12,369 nucleotides of DNA from Patescibacteria group bacterium (GCA_018827685.1 JAHJXD010000076.1:1-12369), one strand, 5' to 3'; shown: positions 1 through 7,513, counted from the first letter of the stretch. The notes: generated from the letters alone by a model not told the origin. Translations and numbers: made by a program.

Positions 1-31
1 GACTTACGCAGTTGATTCTTTACAAATATTT

Positions 32-60
32 TTGATATGCGTAAATATTATAAATATAAA
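32..60 (+). promoter_or_regulatory. sigma70-type promoter of the secreted DUF5666-like gene
   Basis: A TTGATA -35 (32-37) and TATAAA -10 (55-60) are separated by exactly 17 bases, which places the transcript start near 67. The roughly 50-base leader holds a small hairpin (AGTTGA 76-81 with TCAACT 87-92) and an AAGGA ribosome binding site (106-110) seven bases before the ATG. The promoter is inferred from consensus only. Confidence 0.55.
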
Positions 61-117
61 TAATTAAACGTATTGAGTTGATTTTTTCAACTAAATACGA
101 CATGAAAGGAAAAAAAT

Positions 118-1779
118 ATGAAAAAAATAATGATTATTATTTTTTTGATTTTTACCATGGCGTTTTCAATGTTCACTGTAGCTCCGATTGTTTCAGCCGA
201 CAATCAGGTTTGCGGCATGGACGGGCAGAATTATAATTCAGCAGAAGCGGCAGAGGCGGCCGGAGTAGACGTGTCTTATGAGTTCTCTTGCGTAAATTTA
301 ACAAGCGAAAGTAATCTTTATGAAGCGACAAACCCTGTGAATTTCGCCGGCATGTTAGTTGAAGTTGGATCAACTGATATCCCGACAAATTTAATTGTCC
401 GCGACAATAAGACGCAAATCGATTACACAGTCAATGTAACATCCAGCACTGTCCTGGGTCAAAAAAAAGACCAGACAACAAGTCTAGCAGACTGGGTTCC
501 TGGCGATCAAATCAAGGTGATTGGCAAGAAAAATGAAAATACCGGCAATATTGAGGCTTCAGTTTTAGTTAATTTATCAATTAAAATCGCGGAAAATCAG
601 GGAGCGAACGGCTGGATAACAAAAATTGATAAACAAACAAAATCCATAACCTATCAATGGGCGAATAAAGAATATACTTTTAAATATGATGATAATACTA
701 AATTTGTTTCTGGATTAAAAAATCCGGCAACAGTTGATGATTTGGTTATTAACGACAGAATCAGAGCAAGATTGTTATTAAGCGCAGGTCAAGACCCGGT
801 TGCCAAAATCGTGGTGGTTTTGCGCAGAGGCGCGGGCTTATTTATGAAAATCCGCACTTTTACTCCAAAAGGAACATTGGTAAGAATGGACAGCGTTATC
901 GCGCCAACAACAATTCAGATTAAAATTGAAAAAACCCCGGGACTTAAAGCCAATGATGTAAACAATTTAATCGGCGCAGAAGGCGCCTTGGTTACCGTGA
1001 ATGTAACAGAAGATACTCAAATAGTGCGCAAATATTTTGGCAAAACCACCTTGGATGAGCTATCGATTGGCGACAGCTTAATGATTGTTGGCAGAGTTAA
1101 TGACGACGGCACGGTAGACGCCAAATTAATTAAAGATAACACAATTTGGCAAACATCAACCCATGGTCATGCCGGCATTGTAACTAAAGTAAACACGAAT
1201 GAAAATTATTTAATGGTTAACTGGACTCCTGTCAAGCAATTAACGCAAAAAAGGATAAAAGAAAAATTAAAACAAGCTGATGAAACAGTAACAGCTCAAA
1301 CTATCAACGAAGCAATGCTTAAAAAAACTTTAAAAGAAAAAATAAAATCTATGGTTATGGGTCCTGAAAAAATCGGTAAATTAACCAGAACTATTAGGCA
1401 AAAAATGATAAAAATAGCAAGAATAACGCATAGTCAAATAAAAATTGGCGATCTGATAAAAAGACAGCCGGTTAAATCCATAAAAGTGGCAATAACAGAC
1501 AAAACAAAAATTGTTGTGGGCACAAATACCAATGCCGCGATTTTAGATATAAAAGCAGGCGACAAGGTGCGTGTCAGAGGAACAAGAAATGCGAATTCAA
1601 CAATTATTACTGCCAATACCATTGTCGTGGTGAGTTCTCTGCCTGAAGTGGAAGAGCTATTAACCGCTTCGCTTGATGATGTTAATGAAATAGTAAGCGA
1701 AATAACAACAGATGATACCAATAATGCGATAGTTGGAGATACAACAACTGATACTGAACAGGAAATTATTGTGGAATAG
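118..1779 (+). CDS. secreted DUF5666-like repeat protein with degenerate Kazal-like N-terminus
   Basis: This is a 553-residue exported protein of unknown function. Residues 1-27 form a signal peptide: KK, a hydrophobic stretch, then a VSA cleavage site. Residues 31-58 follow the Kazal pattern (VCGMDGQNY, AGVDVSY, final Cys) but keep only Cys32 and Cys58. From about residue 74 on there are roughly four beta-rich units, each with a T(K/Q)I start and a GD-x-(I/V)-x-(V/I)-x-G turn (for example GDQIKVIGK, GDSLMIVGR, GDKVRVRGT). This is the style of DUF5666 domains common in Patescibacteria. A lysine-rich helical insert (about 375-440) interrupts the last units, and the tail is acidic and Thr/Asp-rich with no sorting motif or membrane anchor. 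The start is set by AAGGA at 106-110. It is probably a cell-envelope or extracellular protein; the domain name is recognised by pattern only. Confidence 0.7.
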   Translation: MKKIMIIIFLIFTMAFSMFTVAPIVSADNQVCGMDGQNYNSAEAAEAAGVDVSYEFSCVNLTSESNLYEATNPVNFAGMLVEVGSTDIPTNLIVRDNKTQIDYTVNVTSSTVLGQKKDQTTSLADWVPGDQIKVIGKKNENTGNIEASVLVNLSIKIAENQGANGWITKIDKQTKSITYQWANKEYTFKYDDNTKFVSGLKNPATVDDLVINDRIRARLLLSAGQDPVAKIVVVLRRGAGLFMKIRTFTPKGTLVRMDSVIAPTTIQIKIEKTPGLKANDVNNLIGAEGALVTVNVTEDTQIVRKYFGKTTLDELSIGDSLMIVGRVNDDGTVDAKLIKDNTIWQTSTHGHAGIVTKVNTNENYLMVNWTPVKQLTQKRIKEKLKQADETVTAQTINEAMLKKTLKEKIKSMVMGPEKIGKLTRTIRQKMIKIARITHSQIKIGDLIKRQPVKSIKVAITDKTKIVVGTNTNAAILDIKAGDKVRVRGTRNANSTIITANTIVVVSSLPEVEELLTASLDDVNEIVSEITTDDTNNAIVGDTTTDTEQEIIVE

Positions 1780-1802
1780 CAAATTACCCTGTGGCAGACG
1801 CA

Positions 1803-1834
1803 AAAAAGGCTGGATCAGTTAATCCAGCCTTTTT
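1803..1834. terminator. bidirectional intrinsic terminator between convergent genes
   Basis: AAAAAGGCTGGAT (1803-1815) pairs perfectly with ATCCAGCCTTTTT (1822-1834) around a 6-base loop. The A-tract and T-tract make it work on both strands, ending the secreted-protein gene from the left and the lysS operon from the right. Confidence 0.9.
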
Positions 1835-1871
1835 GTTATGACCAGCCATTTACTAACACCAGGCTTAAATT

Positions 1872-3389
1872 TTATTCCTCAGCACAAGCTTTGGCACTGC
1901 CAAGTTCCGGCTTCATCAAAGGGAACAAAACAACGTCTCTCAAATTACTTTGTTTTGTAAGCAAAGCCACTATTCTCTCAACTCCCATACCCCATCCGGA
2001 CATCGGCGGCATGCCATATTCCATCGCTTCAACATATTCATCATCCTTAAGCATTGCTTCTTCATCACCTGTTGCCCTTATCTCCATCTGCTTTTCAAAT
2101 CGTTCTTTTTGGTCAACCGGATCAATGAGTTCGCTATACGCGTTTATTATCTCCCAACCATTCACAACAAGCTGAAAACGATCAACGGTTAAGGGGTTGG
2201 CATCATTTTTCCTAGCTAAAGGAGACAAGTCAATCGGATGATTAATCAAGAAGGTGGGATCAATAATCTTCGGGCGAGAAACCGCTTTATATAAAGAATC
2301 TATGAGATTGCCACGCCCCAATTTTTCCAAATCATCAATCTTGACGCCCTTTTTCATAATCTCTTCGCGCAATTTTTCAACTGTCAAACATTTATCAATA
2401 TCAATGCCGCAATCAGCAATCAACAATTCTCTAAAAGAAACGGTTTTCCACGGCGCGGTAAAATCAACTTTTACCAACTCTGCTTTTCTGTTTAATATTT
2501 CAAATTGCAAACTGCCAAGCAGTTTTTTTATTATTGTCGTTAACATTTTTTCCGTAAAAACCATGTTATCTTTAAAATTCCAATAAGCAGAATAATGCTC
2601 AACCATAGTAAAATCCTGGAGATGGCTTGAATCCATGCCTTCGTTCCTAAAAGATCTTGCCACCTCAAAAATTTTATCATAACCGCCGATAATTGCTTCT
2701 TTAAGATATATCTCGGGCGCAATGCGCAAAAAAACATCCACGCCTAAAGCATTATGATGAGTAATGAACGGTTTGGCCAGCGCGCCTGAAGCATTATTGC
2801 ATAGTACCGGGGTGTCAACTTCATGAAAGCCATTTTCTCGATAAAACATCCTCAGCTCCCAAATAAAATCGCTTCTAAATTTAAAAACTTTTCGCGTTTC
2901 TTCATTCATAATTAAATCCAAATATCTCTTACGATATTTTTTTTCAACATCTTTTAGCCCATGCCATTTTTCAGGAAGCGGACGCAATGCTTTGCCTAAA
3001 AAAGTATAATCCTTAACCAAAATCGAAATTTCCCCTTTTTTAGTGGTAAAAACTTCACCTTCAACTCCAACAAAATCTCCTATGTCCACTATCTTAATAA
3101 ACAACTCATATTTAGCATTATTTATTTCGCCATGTTTTAAAACTATTTGTATTCTTCCGCTAAAATCATAAAGGTGAACAAATATAATCTTTCCCATTTC
3201 GCGCAATAAAACAATGCGACCCGCGGTTTTAATTTTAGTCCCCATTGGCAGATTCTTAACATCCTGGCATAAAATTTGCTTTTCATACTTATCAGTATAA
3301 GCGGATATTGACGCGGCCTTAATTCTTTCAAGTTTTTTAAACCGATTTGCTTTTTCGTTATTAATATTTATTGTGATTTTATTTTTCAT
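1872..3389 (-). CDS. lysS: lysyl-tRNA synthetase, class II
   Basis: It charges tRNA-Lys with lysine in the cytosol. The protein is 505 residues, normal for the family. An OB-fold anticodon-binding domain spans about 40-130, followed by the class II catalytic core: GALAKPFITHHNAL (203-216), RIAPEIYLKEAIIGGYDKIF (222-241), motif 2 with FRNEG (247-251), INAYSELIDPVDQ (415-427) and motif 3 GMGVERIVALLT (467-478). These are LysRS rather than AspRS/AsnRS signatures. One deviation is that the usual HNPEF after motif 2 reads HLQDF (256-260). The ATG at 3389 is preferred over an upstream TTG because it overlaps the toxin stop as ATGA, the usual sign of translational coupling. No separate promoter is evident, so expression probably depends on the antitoxin promoter upstream. 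Transcription ends at the 1803-1834 terminator. Confidence 0.95.
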   Translation of the reverse strand: MKNKITININNEKANRFKKLERIKAASISAYTDKYEKQILCQDVKNLPMGTKIKTAGRIVLLREMGKIIFVHLYDFSGRIQIVLKHGEINNAKYELFIKIVDIGDFVGVEGEVFTTKKGEISILVKDYTFLGKALRPLPEKWHGLKDVEKKYRKRYLDLIMNEETRKVFKFRSDFIWELRMFYRENGFHEVDTPVLCNNASGALAKPFITHHNALGVDVFLRIAPEIYLKEAIIGGYDKIFEVARSFRNEGMDSSHLQDFTMVEHYSAYWNFKDNMVFTEKMLTTIIKKLLGSLQFEILNRKAELVKVDFTAPWKTVSFRELLIADCGIDIDKCLTVEKLREEIMKKGVKIDDLEKLGRGNLIDSLYKAVSRPKIIDPTFLINHPIDLSPLARKNDANPLTVDRFQLVVNGWEIINAYSELIDPVDQKERFEKQMEIRATGDEEAMLKDDEYVEAMEYGMPPMSGWGMGVERIVALLTKQSNLRDVVLFPLMKPELGSAKACAEE

Positions 3390-3736
3390 ATTGAACAAAA
3401 ACAATTTTTTAAGTATTCTTTAATTCTTTCATAATCTTCATTTTCTTTTTCACCCTTAAAATATAATTCAATAAAATCGATTATGCAACTCTGGCAATGA
3501 AAAGCGTAAATAATTCTAAGCGACGAACCTTTTAAATAGCGACAAAATAATCGAGCTTTAATAATAACGCGTTGTTCAGTTTTGGCAATGATATTAAAAT
3601 GCTTACTGTTGCCCAAAGGAATGACTGATATAATCCGTTTAAATTCGCTTAAATCATCGTGCAATGACCTATATTTTTTTGAAAACCGCTTAAATTCTTT
3701 GGAAAATTTCGGCAGTTCATTAAAGCTCATCGTCAT
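3386..3736 (-). CDS. RelE/ParE-superfamily toxin
   Basis: This 116-residue basic protein has RelE-fold features: an N-terminal FSKEFKRFSKKY helix (11-22), a basic strand VIIKARLFCRYL (57-68), the SLRIIYAF strand (72-79), then IDFIELYFKGEKENEDYERI (86-105), the typical strand and C-terminal helix. Relatives are ribosome-dependent mRNA interferases or gyrase inhibitors; which applies here cannot be told. The ATG at 3736 (or the one at 3730) lies inside the end of the upstream antitoxin gene, giving a 17- or 11-base overlap. Its TGA overlaps the lysS ATG. Antitoxin-then-toxin order is standard for type II pairs. Cognate neutralisation by the neighbouring Panacea-domain protein is inferred from linkage. 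Confidence 0.8.
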   Translation of the reverse strand: MTMSFNELPKFSKEFKRFSKKYRSLHDDLSEFKRIISVIPLGNSKHFNIIAKTEQRVIIKARLFCRYLKGSSLRIIYAFHCQSCIIDFIELYFKGEKENEDYERIKEYLKNCFCSI

Positions 3737-4508
3737 AGTTTCTTACAGAATAACGCTCGTCGCGATAAAAAACGCTTTCGTAAGAAAGTGGTTTACCGTC
3801 TTCTGCCGCTTTCCACGGAATGTCTTCGTGCGAGTAATTTTTCATTTCATTAGCGTTTTTGTCAGCCAACCTCGCTAAAACGTCGTCAATATGTTCTATT
3901 TCGCGACCAGATAGAACTTCTAGATTGGGTCGTCTAACCGCTAAATACTTTTTTTGCGGATAATCAAAATATTTGTTATCAACTTTTACGATTTCTTTAT
4001 TTTTTATCATATCATCTACAATCACTTTAAATTCAACTGGAGTTGGGCCATAATGATTCTTAATGTATGTCGCGCCGATTAATTGCTCTTCAAATTTTTC
4101 GTAAAAGTCAAAATCAATAAAATAAAGCAGTTTATAAATTACGGCCTCGCCGACATTGGGTCGACCACCGACTCTTGACAAAATATAAAGCAAAACTTCT
4201 TTGAATTTTTTAAGATTTTTTTTCGGAATATTTATTCTCGTTCTTGGTTTCTCAAGTTTTATTTTTTGAGCAAGCTCTTTTATTTCTGCTTTCATTATCC
4301 CATCTTTGCCTTGAATGAAATCATTAAAATCAATACCAAAAATATCCGCTAATTTTTTAGCTTCGGGAATAGTTAAATCTCGCTCGTCTTGTTCAATCTG
4401 TAGATAGGTCGGTCGGGAAACGCTAATCTTAGACGCTATAAATTTCTGCGTCAAATTTTGCTTTTTACGTTGTTCTAATATAAATTTTCCCAGCATATTG
4501 TTATCCAC
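3720..4508 (-). CDS. HTH-XRE plus Panacea (DUF4065/SocA-like) antitoxin
   Basis: This 262-residue protein has an XRE-type helix-turn-helix at about 6-66 (LTQKFIASKISVSRPTYLQI) and a lysine-rich linker. A Panacea/DUF4065 domain spans about 103-250, recognisable from KLLYFIDFDFY (126-136), HYGPTPVEF (152-160), and the C-terminal SHEDIPWKA (226-234) and LSYESVFYR (241-249). Panacea domains are known as interchangeable antitoxin domains paired with many unrelated toxins, and the XRE domain normally represses the operon. The overlapping RelE-like gene downstream fits that role. The GTG start at 4508 has AAAGG at 4516-4520 seven bases upstream. The ATG at 4496 is an alternative, which would remove four residues but leave the HTH intact. 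Confidence 0.85.
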   Translation of the reverse strand: MDNNMLGKFILEQRKKQNLTQKFIASKISVSRPTYLQIEQDERDLTIPEAKKLADIFGIDFNDFIQGKDGIMKAEIKELAQKIKLEKPRTRINIPKKNLKKFKEVLLYILSRVGGRPNVGEAVIYKLLYFIDFDFYEKFEEQLIGATYIKNHYGPTPVEFKVIVDDMIKNKEIVKVDNKYFDYPQKKYLAVRRPNLEVLSGREIEHIDDVLARLADKNANEMKNYSHEDIPWKAAEDGKPLSYESVFYRDERYSVRNYDDEL

Positions 4509-4530
4509 AGCATAACCTTTGTAAAATAAT

Positions 4531-4575
4531 TTGTCAAATTGATGTAAATAAACTTGACAAACAGGCTTAAGTCAA
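4531..4575. promoter_or_regulatory. probable antitoxin promoter and operator
   Basis: Three alternating half-sites are visible: TTGTCAA (4531-4537), TTGACAA (4554-4560) and GTCAA (4571-4575). The outer two form inverted repeats with the middle one. On the minus strand, TTGACT (4570-4575) can serve as -35 and TTTATT (4547-4552) as a weak -10 with a 17-base spacer, giving a leader of about 30 bases that carries the AAAGG site. The half-sites would sit over this promoter, as expected for autorepression by the XRE antitoxin. Binding is inferred, not shown. Confidence 0.5.
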
Positions 4576-4647
4576 TATTATGGAGAATAAATTCCACTAT
4601 TTTTTAAAAATTATAACTTAATTATTTTTTATAACTCATTAAAATTA

Positions 4648-4663
4648 TGCTATAATATCAATT
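4648..4663 (+). promoter_or_regulatory. extended -10 promoter directly abutting the amrS start
   Basis: TGCTATAAT (4648-4656) is a perfect TGn-extended -10. A 4/6 match to -35, TTTATA, lies at 4628-4633 with a 17-base spacer. Seven bases after the -10 is the A of the ATG at 4664, so the predicted mRNA starts at or next to the start codon. No Shine-Dalgarno site is present. Confidence 0.6.
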
Positions 4664-5707
4664 ATGAAAACCACTTTTCTTTATAAACCGCTTAAAGATA
4701 AGACTGTGCTTTGTTTGGCTTGTTGTCATGGTTGTAAAATTTCTGAAGGAAAAACCGGTATTTGCGGGGTAAGACAAAATATTGGAAGCAAATTAAAACT
4801 TTTAGTTTTTAACAAAGCGGCAGCGGTTAATATTGACCCAATTGAAAAAAAACCTTTTTATCATTTTTTACCCGCGAGCAAAGCTTTTTCCATTGGCGCA
4901 TTTGGATGTAATTTTCGCTGTCTTAATTGCCAAAATTACGATATTTCCCAAATTTTTGATCACAAAGGAGGTGTTGATTATTATTCTAAAATTAATCTGG
5001 GTAAAAATCTTTCTCCTGTAAAAGCTGTTCAAACAGCTAAAAAAACCGGTTGCGAATCAATCGCTTATACTTACAATGAGCCTGCAATATGGGCTGAATA
5101 CGCGCTTGAAATTATGAAACACGCTAAAAAAGAAGGGCTTTGCAATATTTGGGTTTCAAATGGTTTTATGACAAAAGAAACGTTTAACGCAATTTCGCCT
5201 TATCTTGATGCTATTAATATTGACATTAAATCATTTTCCGATAAATTTTACCGTCAAAATTGCGGAGCTCGCCTTGATCCAGTCTTGGAAAATTGCCGTA
5301 GAGTCAAGAAAAAAAAGATTCATCTTGAAATTACTACATTAATTATCCCAACTATATCGGATAATGAAAACATGCTTAAACAGCTAGCAAAATTTATTAA
5401 GCAAGAACTAGGCGCTGATGTGCCATGGCATATTAATTCTTTTTCTGGCAAAATATCTTGGAAATTACAACATATTCCAGAAACTTCAGTCAGCCAGTTG
5501 AAAAAAATTTATCAAATCGGCCGTGATATAGGATTGCGTTATGTCTATGTTGGCAATGTCCTGACAGAAGGATTAGAAAATACCTATTGCCCAAAATGCT
5601 CCGCGATCGTGATTAAACGATTGGGCTATAATATAGAAAATCATCTTAAAAATGAAAAATATTGCAAATGCGGATATCAAATTAATCTTATAGATAAAAC
5701 ATTATGA
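4664..5707 (+). CDS. amrS: AmmeMemoRadiSam system radical SAM enzyme
   Basis: This is a 347-residue radical S-adenosylmethionine protein of the AmmeMemoRadiSam locus, whose reaction is not established. The 4Fe-4S motif CNFRCLNC (Cys82, Cys86, Cys89) follows the family's SIGAFG lead-in. An N-terminal cysteine cluster (Cys17, 20, 21, 24, 34; ending GICGVR) and a C-terminal ribbon (TYCPKC, KCGYQ) frame the barrel and are also family hallmarks. The SAM-barrel segments AYTYNEPAIW and INIDIKSF are present, as is YVGNVLTEG. It is full length. Transcription probably begins at the ATG itself (see the promoter at 4648-4663). It is followed on the same strand by a relic of the Memo partner and by AMMECR1, the usual genetic partners. 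Confidence 0.92.
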   Translation: MKTTFLYKPLKDKTVLCLACCHGCKISEGKTGICGVRQNIGSKLKLLVFNKAAAVNIDPIEKKPFYHFLPASKAFSIGAFGCNFRCLNCQNYDISQIFDHKGGVDYYSKINLGKNLSPVKAVQTAKKTGCESIAYTYNEPAIWAEYALEIMKHAKKEGLCNIWVSNGFMTKETFNAISPYLDAINIDIKSFSDKFYRQNCGARLDPVLENCRRVKKKKIHLEITTLIIPTISDNENMLKQLAKFIKQELGADVPWHINSFSGKISWKLQHIPETSVSQLKKIYQIGRDIGLRYVYVGNVLTEGLENTYCPKCSAIVIKRLGYNIENHLKNEKYCKCGYQINLIDKTL

Positions 5708-5819
5708 CTTCGCGCAAATAGAATTTTTAATTTTATGTTCAGATGCAATCGCTGCGATTAGAAAATTTTAGCACGGTTTCTTAATACGATGTCTATAAGT
5801 TTAATTTTGCAACCACATT
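5708..5819. other. non-coding gap inside the AmmeMemoRadiSam locus
   Basis: This 112-base stretch has stop codons in the frame leading into the following relic. No terminator, promoter or RNA was recognised. It lies where a complete Memo-type gene would normally begin or where intergenic spacer would be expected. Confidence 0.4.
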
Positions 5820-5960
5820 ATGATAAAAATTGCAGTTATTTCGCCTCACGCTCCTATTCTTCTTCCAGAAGTAGGATCAACTGAGGATCGCGGTAAAGTG
5901 CGCGAAACGTTTTGTTTAATTTTTGAAAATTTTAATTTATGGAAAATAAAGACAAACTAA
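5820..5960 (+). pseudogene. N-terminal relic of Memo/class III extradiol dioxygenase-like protein
   Basis: A 46-codon reading frame starts MIKIAVISPHAPILLPEVG and continues with KVRETF, matching the very N-terminus of the Memo/LigB-like dioxygenase domain that accompanies or is fused to AMMECR1. These normally run to about 250 residues or more. Here the frame ends 21 bases inside the AMMECR1 gene, in a different frame, so the remainder of the domain is deleted rather than frameshifted. The PHAP histidine, a metal ligand position in relatives, remains, but the other ligands cannot be present in 46 residues. The peptide may still be translated and could couple ribosomes to AMMECR1, whose ATG overlaps it. 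Confidence 0.65.
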
Positions 5961-6493
5961 ATTTATTAAATCTTGCGCGTGAAGCAATTAAATCAAAACT
6001 TGAAAATAGCATATTTAAAGTTGACACTACAAAAATTTCTAATGCTTTAAAACAAAAACGCGGCACGTTTGTAACGCTTAAAAACAACGGCAAGTTACGC
6101 GGATGCATAGGTCATCTTGTTGCTGCGCAAGCGCTTTGCGATGATGTAATTGAAAATGCCCGCGCCGCGGCTTTTTTAGATCCTAGATTCGCGCCGCTTA
6201 CGAAAAGCGAATTTGAAAAAATTGATATTGAAATTTCGGTGCTTAGTTCTAGTAAAAAATTGAAATATGAATCTTTGCATTCATTAATTAAAAATTTAAA
6301 AAGAAATAAACCAGGAGTAATTTTGAAACATAACGGGAGGATGGCAACATTTTTGCCACAGGTTTGGAATGAACTGCCAAACGCAAAACAATTTTTGTCC
6401 AACCTTTGCCTTAAAGCTGGATTAGATCCTGACGAGTGGACTAGAGAAGTAGAGATTGAAACTTATACAGTAGAAAAAATATCATCAGATTAA
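5939..6493 (+). CDS. AMMECR1 domain protein (AmmeMemoRadiSam system protein A)
   Basis: This 184-residue cytosolic protein is essentially one AMMECR1 domain. The invariant LRGCIG motif is at 53-58, preceded by RGTFVTL and followed by ENARAAAFLDPRF (72-84), the IEISVLS strand (98-104), the RMATFLPQVW segment (134-143) and a C-terminal GLDPDEWT. The molecular function of this family is unknown; in bacteria and archaea it is encoded with the radical SAM and Memo-type partners. No Shine-Dalgarno site precedes the ATG, which lies inside the truncated Memo frame. The full-length Memo partner is missing, so the system here consists of the radical SAM enzyme and AMMECR1 unless a copy lies elsewhere. 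Confidence 0.92.
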   Translation: MENKDKLNLLNLAREAIKSKLENSIFKVDTTKISNALKQKRGTFVTLKNNGKLRGCIGHLVAAQALCDDVIENARAAAFLDPRFAPLTKSEFEKIDIEISVLSSSKKLKYESLHSLIKNLKRNKPGVILKHNGRMATFLPQVWNELPNAKQFLSNLCLKAGLDPDEWTREVEIETYTVEKISSD

Positions 6494-6524
6494 ACTGCGA
6501 CTAATTATTACCCTGTTCAATAAA

Positions 6525-6773
6525 TCAGCATATTTTGTAGGCGGCGTAGAAATCAGAAATCAACACTCGGTCAGGATTATCGCCCAAAGCCTGTCTGGGC
6601 ACGCCCCTGCCCCGAGTATTCTCAATCACATATCTGACGCCTTGATCGGTGACGAACTGAATATCAAATTCCTTAAAATTTGACAATTTCAAGGAGTGTG
6701 AATCCTTGAAGTCATCTTTTTTTACAGAAATTTGGAAATTTCTATCCGAAAGAGCATTCGGCCACAGTCCCAT
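6525..6773 (-). pseudogene. fragment of a DDE transposase (IS66-like)
   Basis: Residues about 40-80 of this 82-codon frame (FVTDQGVRYVIENTRGRGVP, then DRVLISDFYAAYK) are the stretch around the second catalytic aspartate of IS66-like DDE transposases. In intact enzymes this lies in the middle of a protein of about 400-500 residues. Residues 1-39 do not look like the family, and the frame stops two residues after AAYK. No flanking inverted repeats or target duplications were seen. Its ATG overlaps the ZIP gene stop by one base, probably by chance. The IS family assignment is tentative. Confidence 0.6.
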
Positions 6774-7513
6774 TAATGATCTAAAAATTTTATTATAAAC
6801 ATAAAAAATATTCCTAAAATAAAAACCAAGTAGGTTGCCGCTGATTTTCTTGCATCTTTCTCTCCTCTTATTTCCGGAATAAGATCCGATGCGGCAATGT
6901 AAACAAAACCGCCAGCGGCAATAGGCAAAATGAACGGAAGAATGTTATTTAAAAATGAAAAAAAGAAATAGCCGGCAATACCTCCTAAAACAACAGTTAA
7001 CGCGACTAAATAATTAATAACTAAAGCGCCTTTATATTTGAAGCCGGCATGGATAAGGACTCCAAAATCGCCTATCTCTTGGGGAATCTCATGCGCCGCT
7101 ATGGCTAAAGTTGTCGCCAGGCCTAAATGAGCATCAACCATGAAGGCGCCTGCGATTGCTAATCCGTCAATAAAATTATGAATTCCATCACCCACTAAAT
7201 TCATATAGCCGAATGAATGTATCGAACAATTTTCTTTATGGCAATGCCGCCAAAAAAGCAATTTCTCAATTAGAAAAAATCCGGCAAAAGAAATTATAAA
7301 AATTCCGAATAATGCATTTACATTAATCTTCTCGGCTGCTTCCGGCATTAGATGTAAAAAAGCTCCACCCATCAAGGTGCCGGCAGACAAGGCTACTAAA
7401 AATTTTACAATTTTACCTAAAAACTCCTTTTTAAAAAACATGAATAAAACAGCGACCCAAACGCATAAAGTGATAATAAAGGTTGAAATTACTATAGCTA
7501 ATAATGTGGGCAT
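6773..7513 (-). CDS. ZIP family divalent metal transporter
   Basis: This 246-residue integral membrane protein probably imports zinc or a related divalent cation into the cytosol. Eight hydrophobic segments can be traced. The two metal-site helices carry HNFIDG (112-117) and HEIPQEIGD (141-149), the diagnostic ZIP motifs of TM4 and TM5. HLMPEA (54-59) in TM2 and the C-terminal SDLIPE (209-214) also fit. A short His/Cys loop (HCHKENCSIH, 90-99) precedes TM4, where ZIP proteins often have a metal-sensing loop. The ATG has no clear ribosome binding site. The gene appears to be monocistronic; metal specificity cannot be read from the sequence. Confidence 0.93.
   Translation of the reverse strand: MPTLLAIVISTFIITLCVWVAVLFMFFKKEFLGKIVKFLVALSAGTLMGGAFLHLMPEAAEKINVNALFGIFIISFAGFFLIEKLLFWRHCHKENCSIHSFGYMNLVGDGIHNFIDGLAIAGAFMVDAHLGLATTLAIAAHEIPQEIGDFGVLIHAGFKYKGALVINYLVALTVVLGGIAGYFFFSFLNNILPFILPIAAGGFVYIAASDLIPEIRGEKDARKSAATYLVFILGIFFMFIIKFLDH

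Noticed and set aside
1434..1721. Antisense open frame within the secreted-protein gene
   Set aside because: It is a shadow of the strand with clear signal peptide and repeat features; no ribosome binding site or family match.
3390..3404. Upstream TTG start for lysS adding five residues
   Set aside because: The ATG at 3389 forms an ATGA overlap with the toxin stop and gives a normal-length LysRS.
4501..4509. Perfect DnaA-box consensus TTATCCACA at the antitoxin start
   Set aside because: It is a single box inside coding sequence, with no cluster, no AT-rich unwinding region and no dnaA or dnaN nearby; chance is sufficient.
5820..6493. Single frameshift joining the Memo stub to AMMECR1
   Set aside because: A frameshift cannot explain it: some 200 or more residues of the dioxygenase domain are absent between the stub and AMMECR1.
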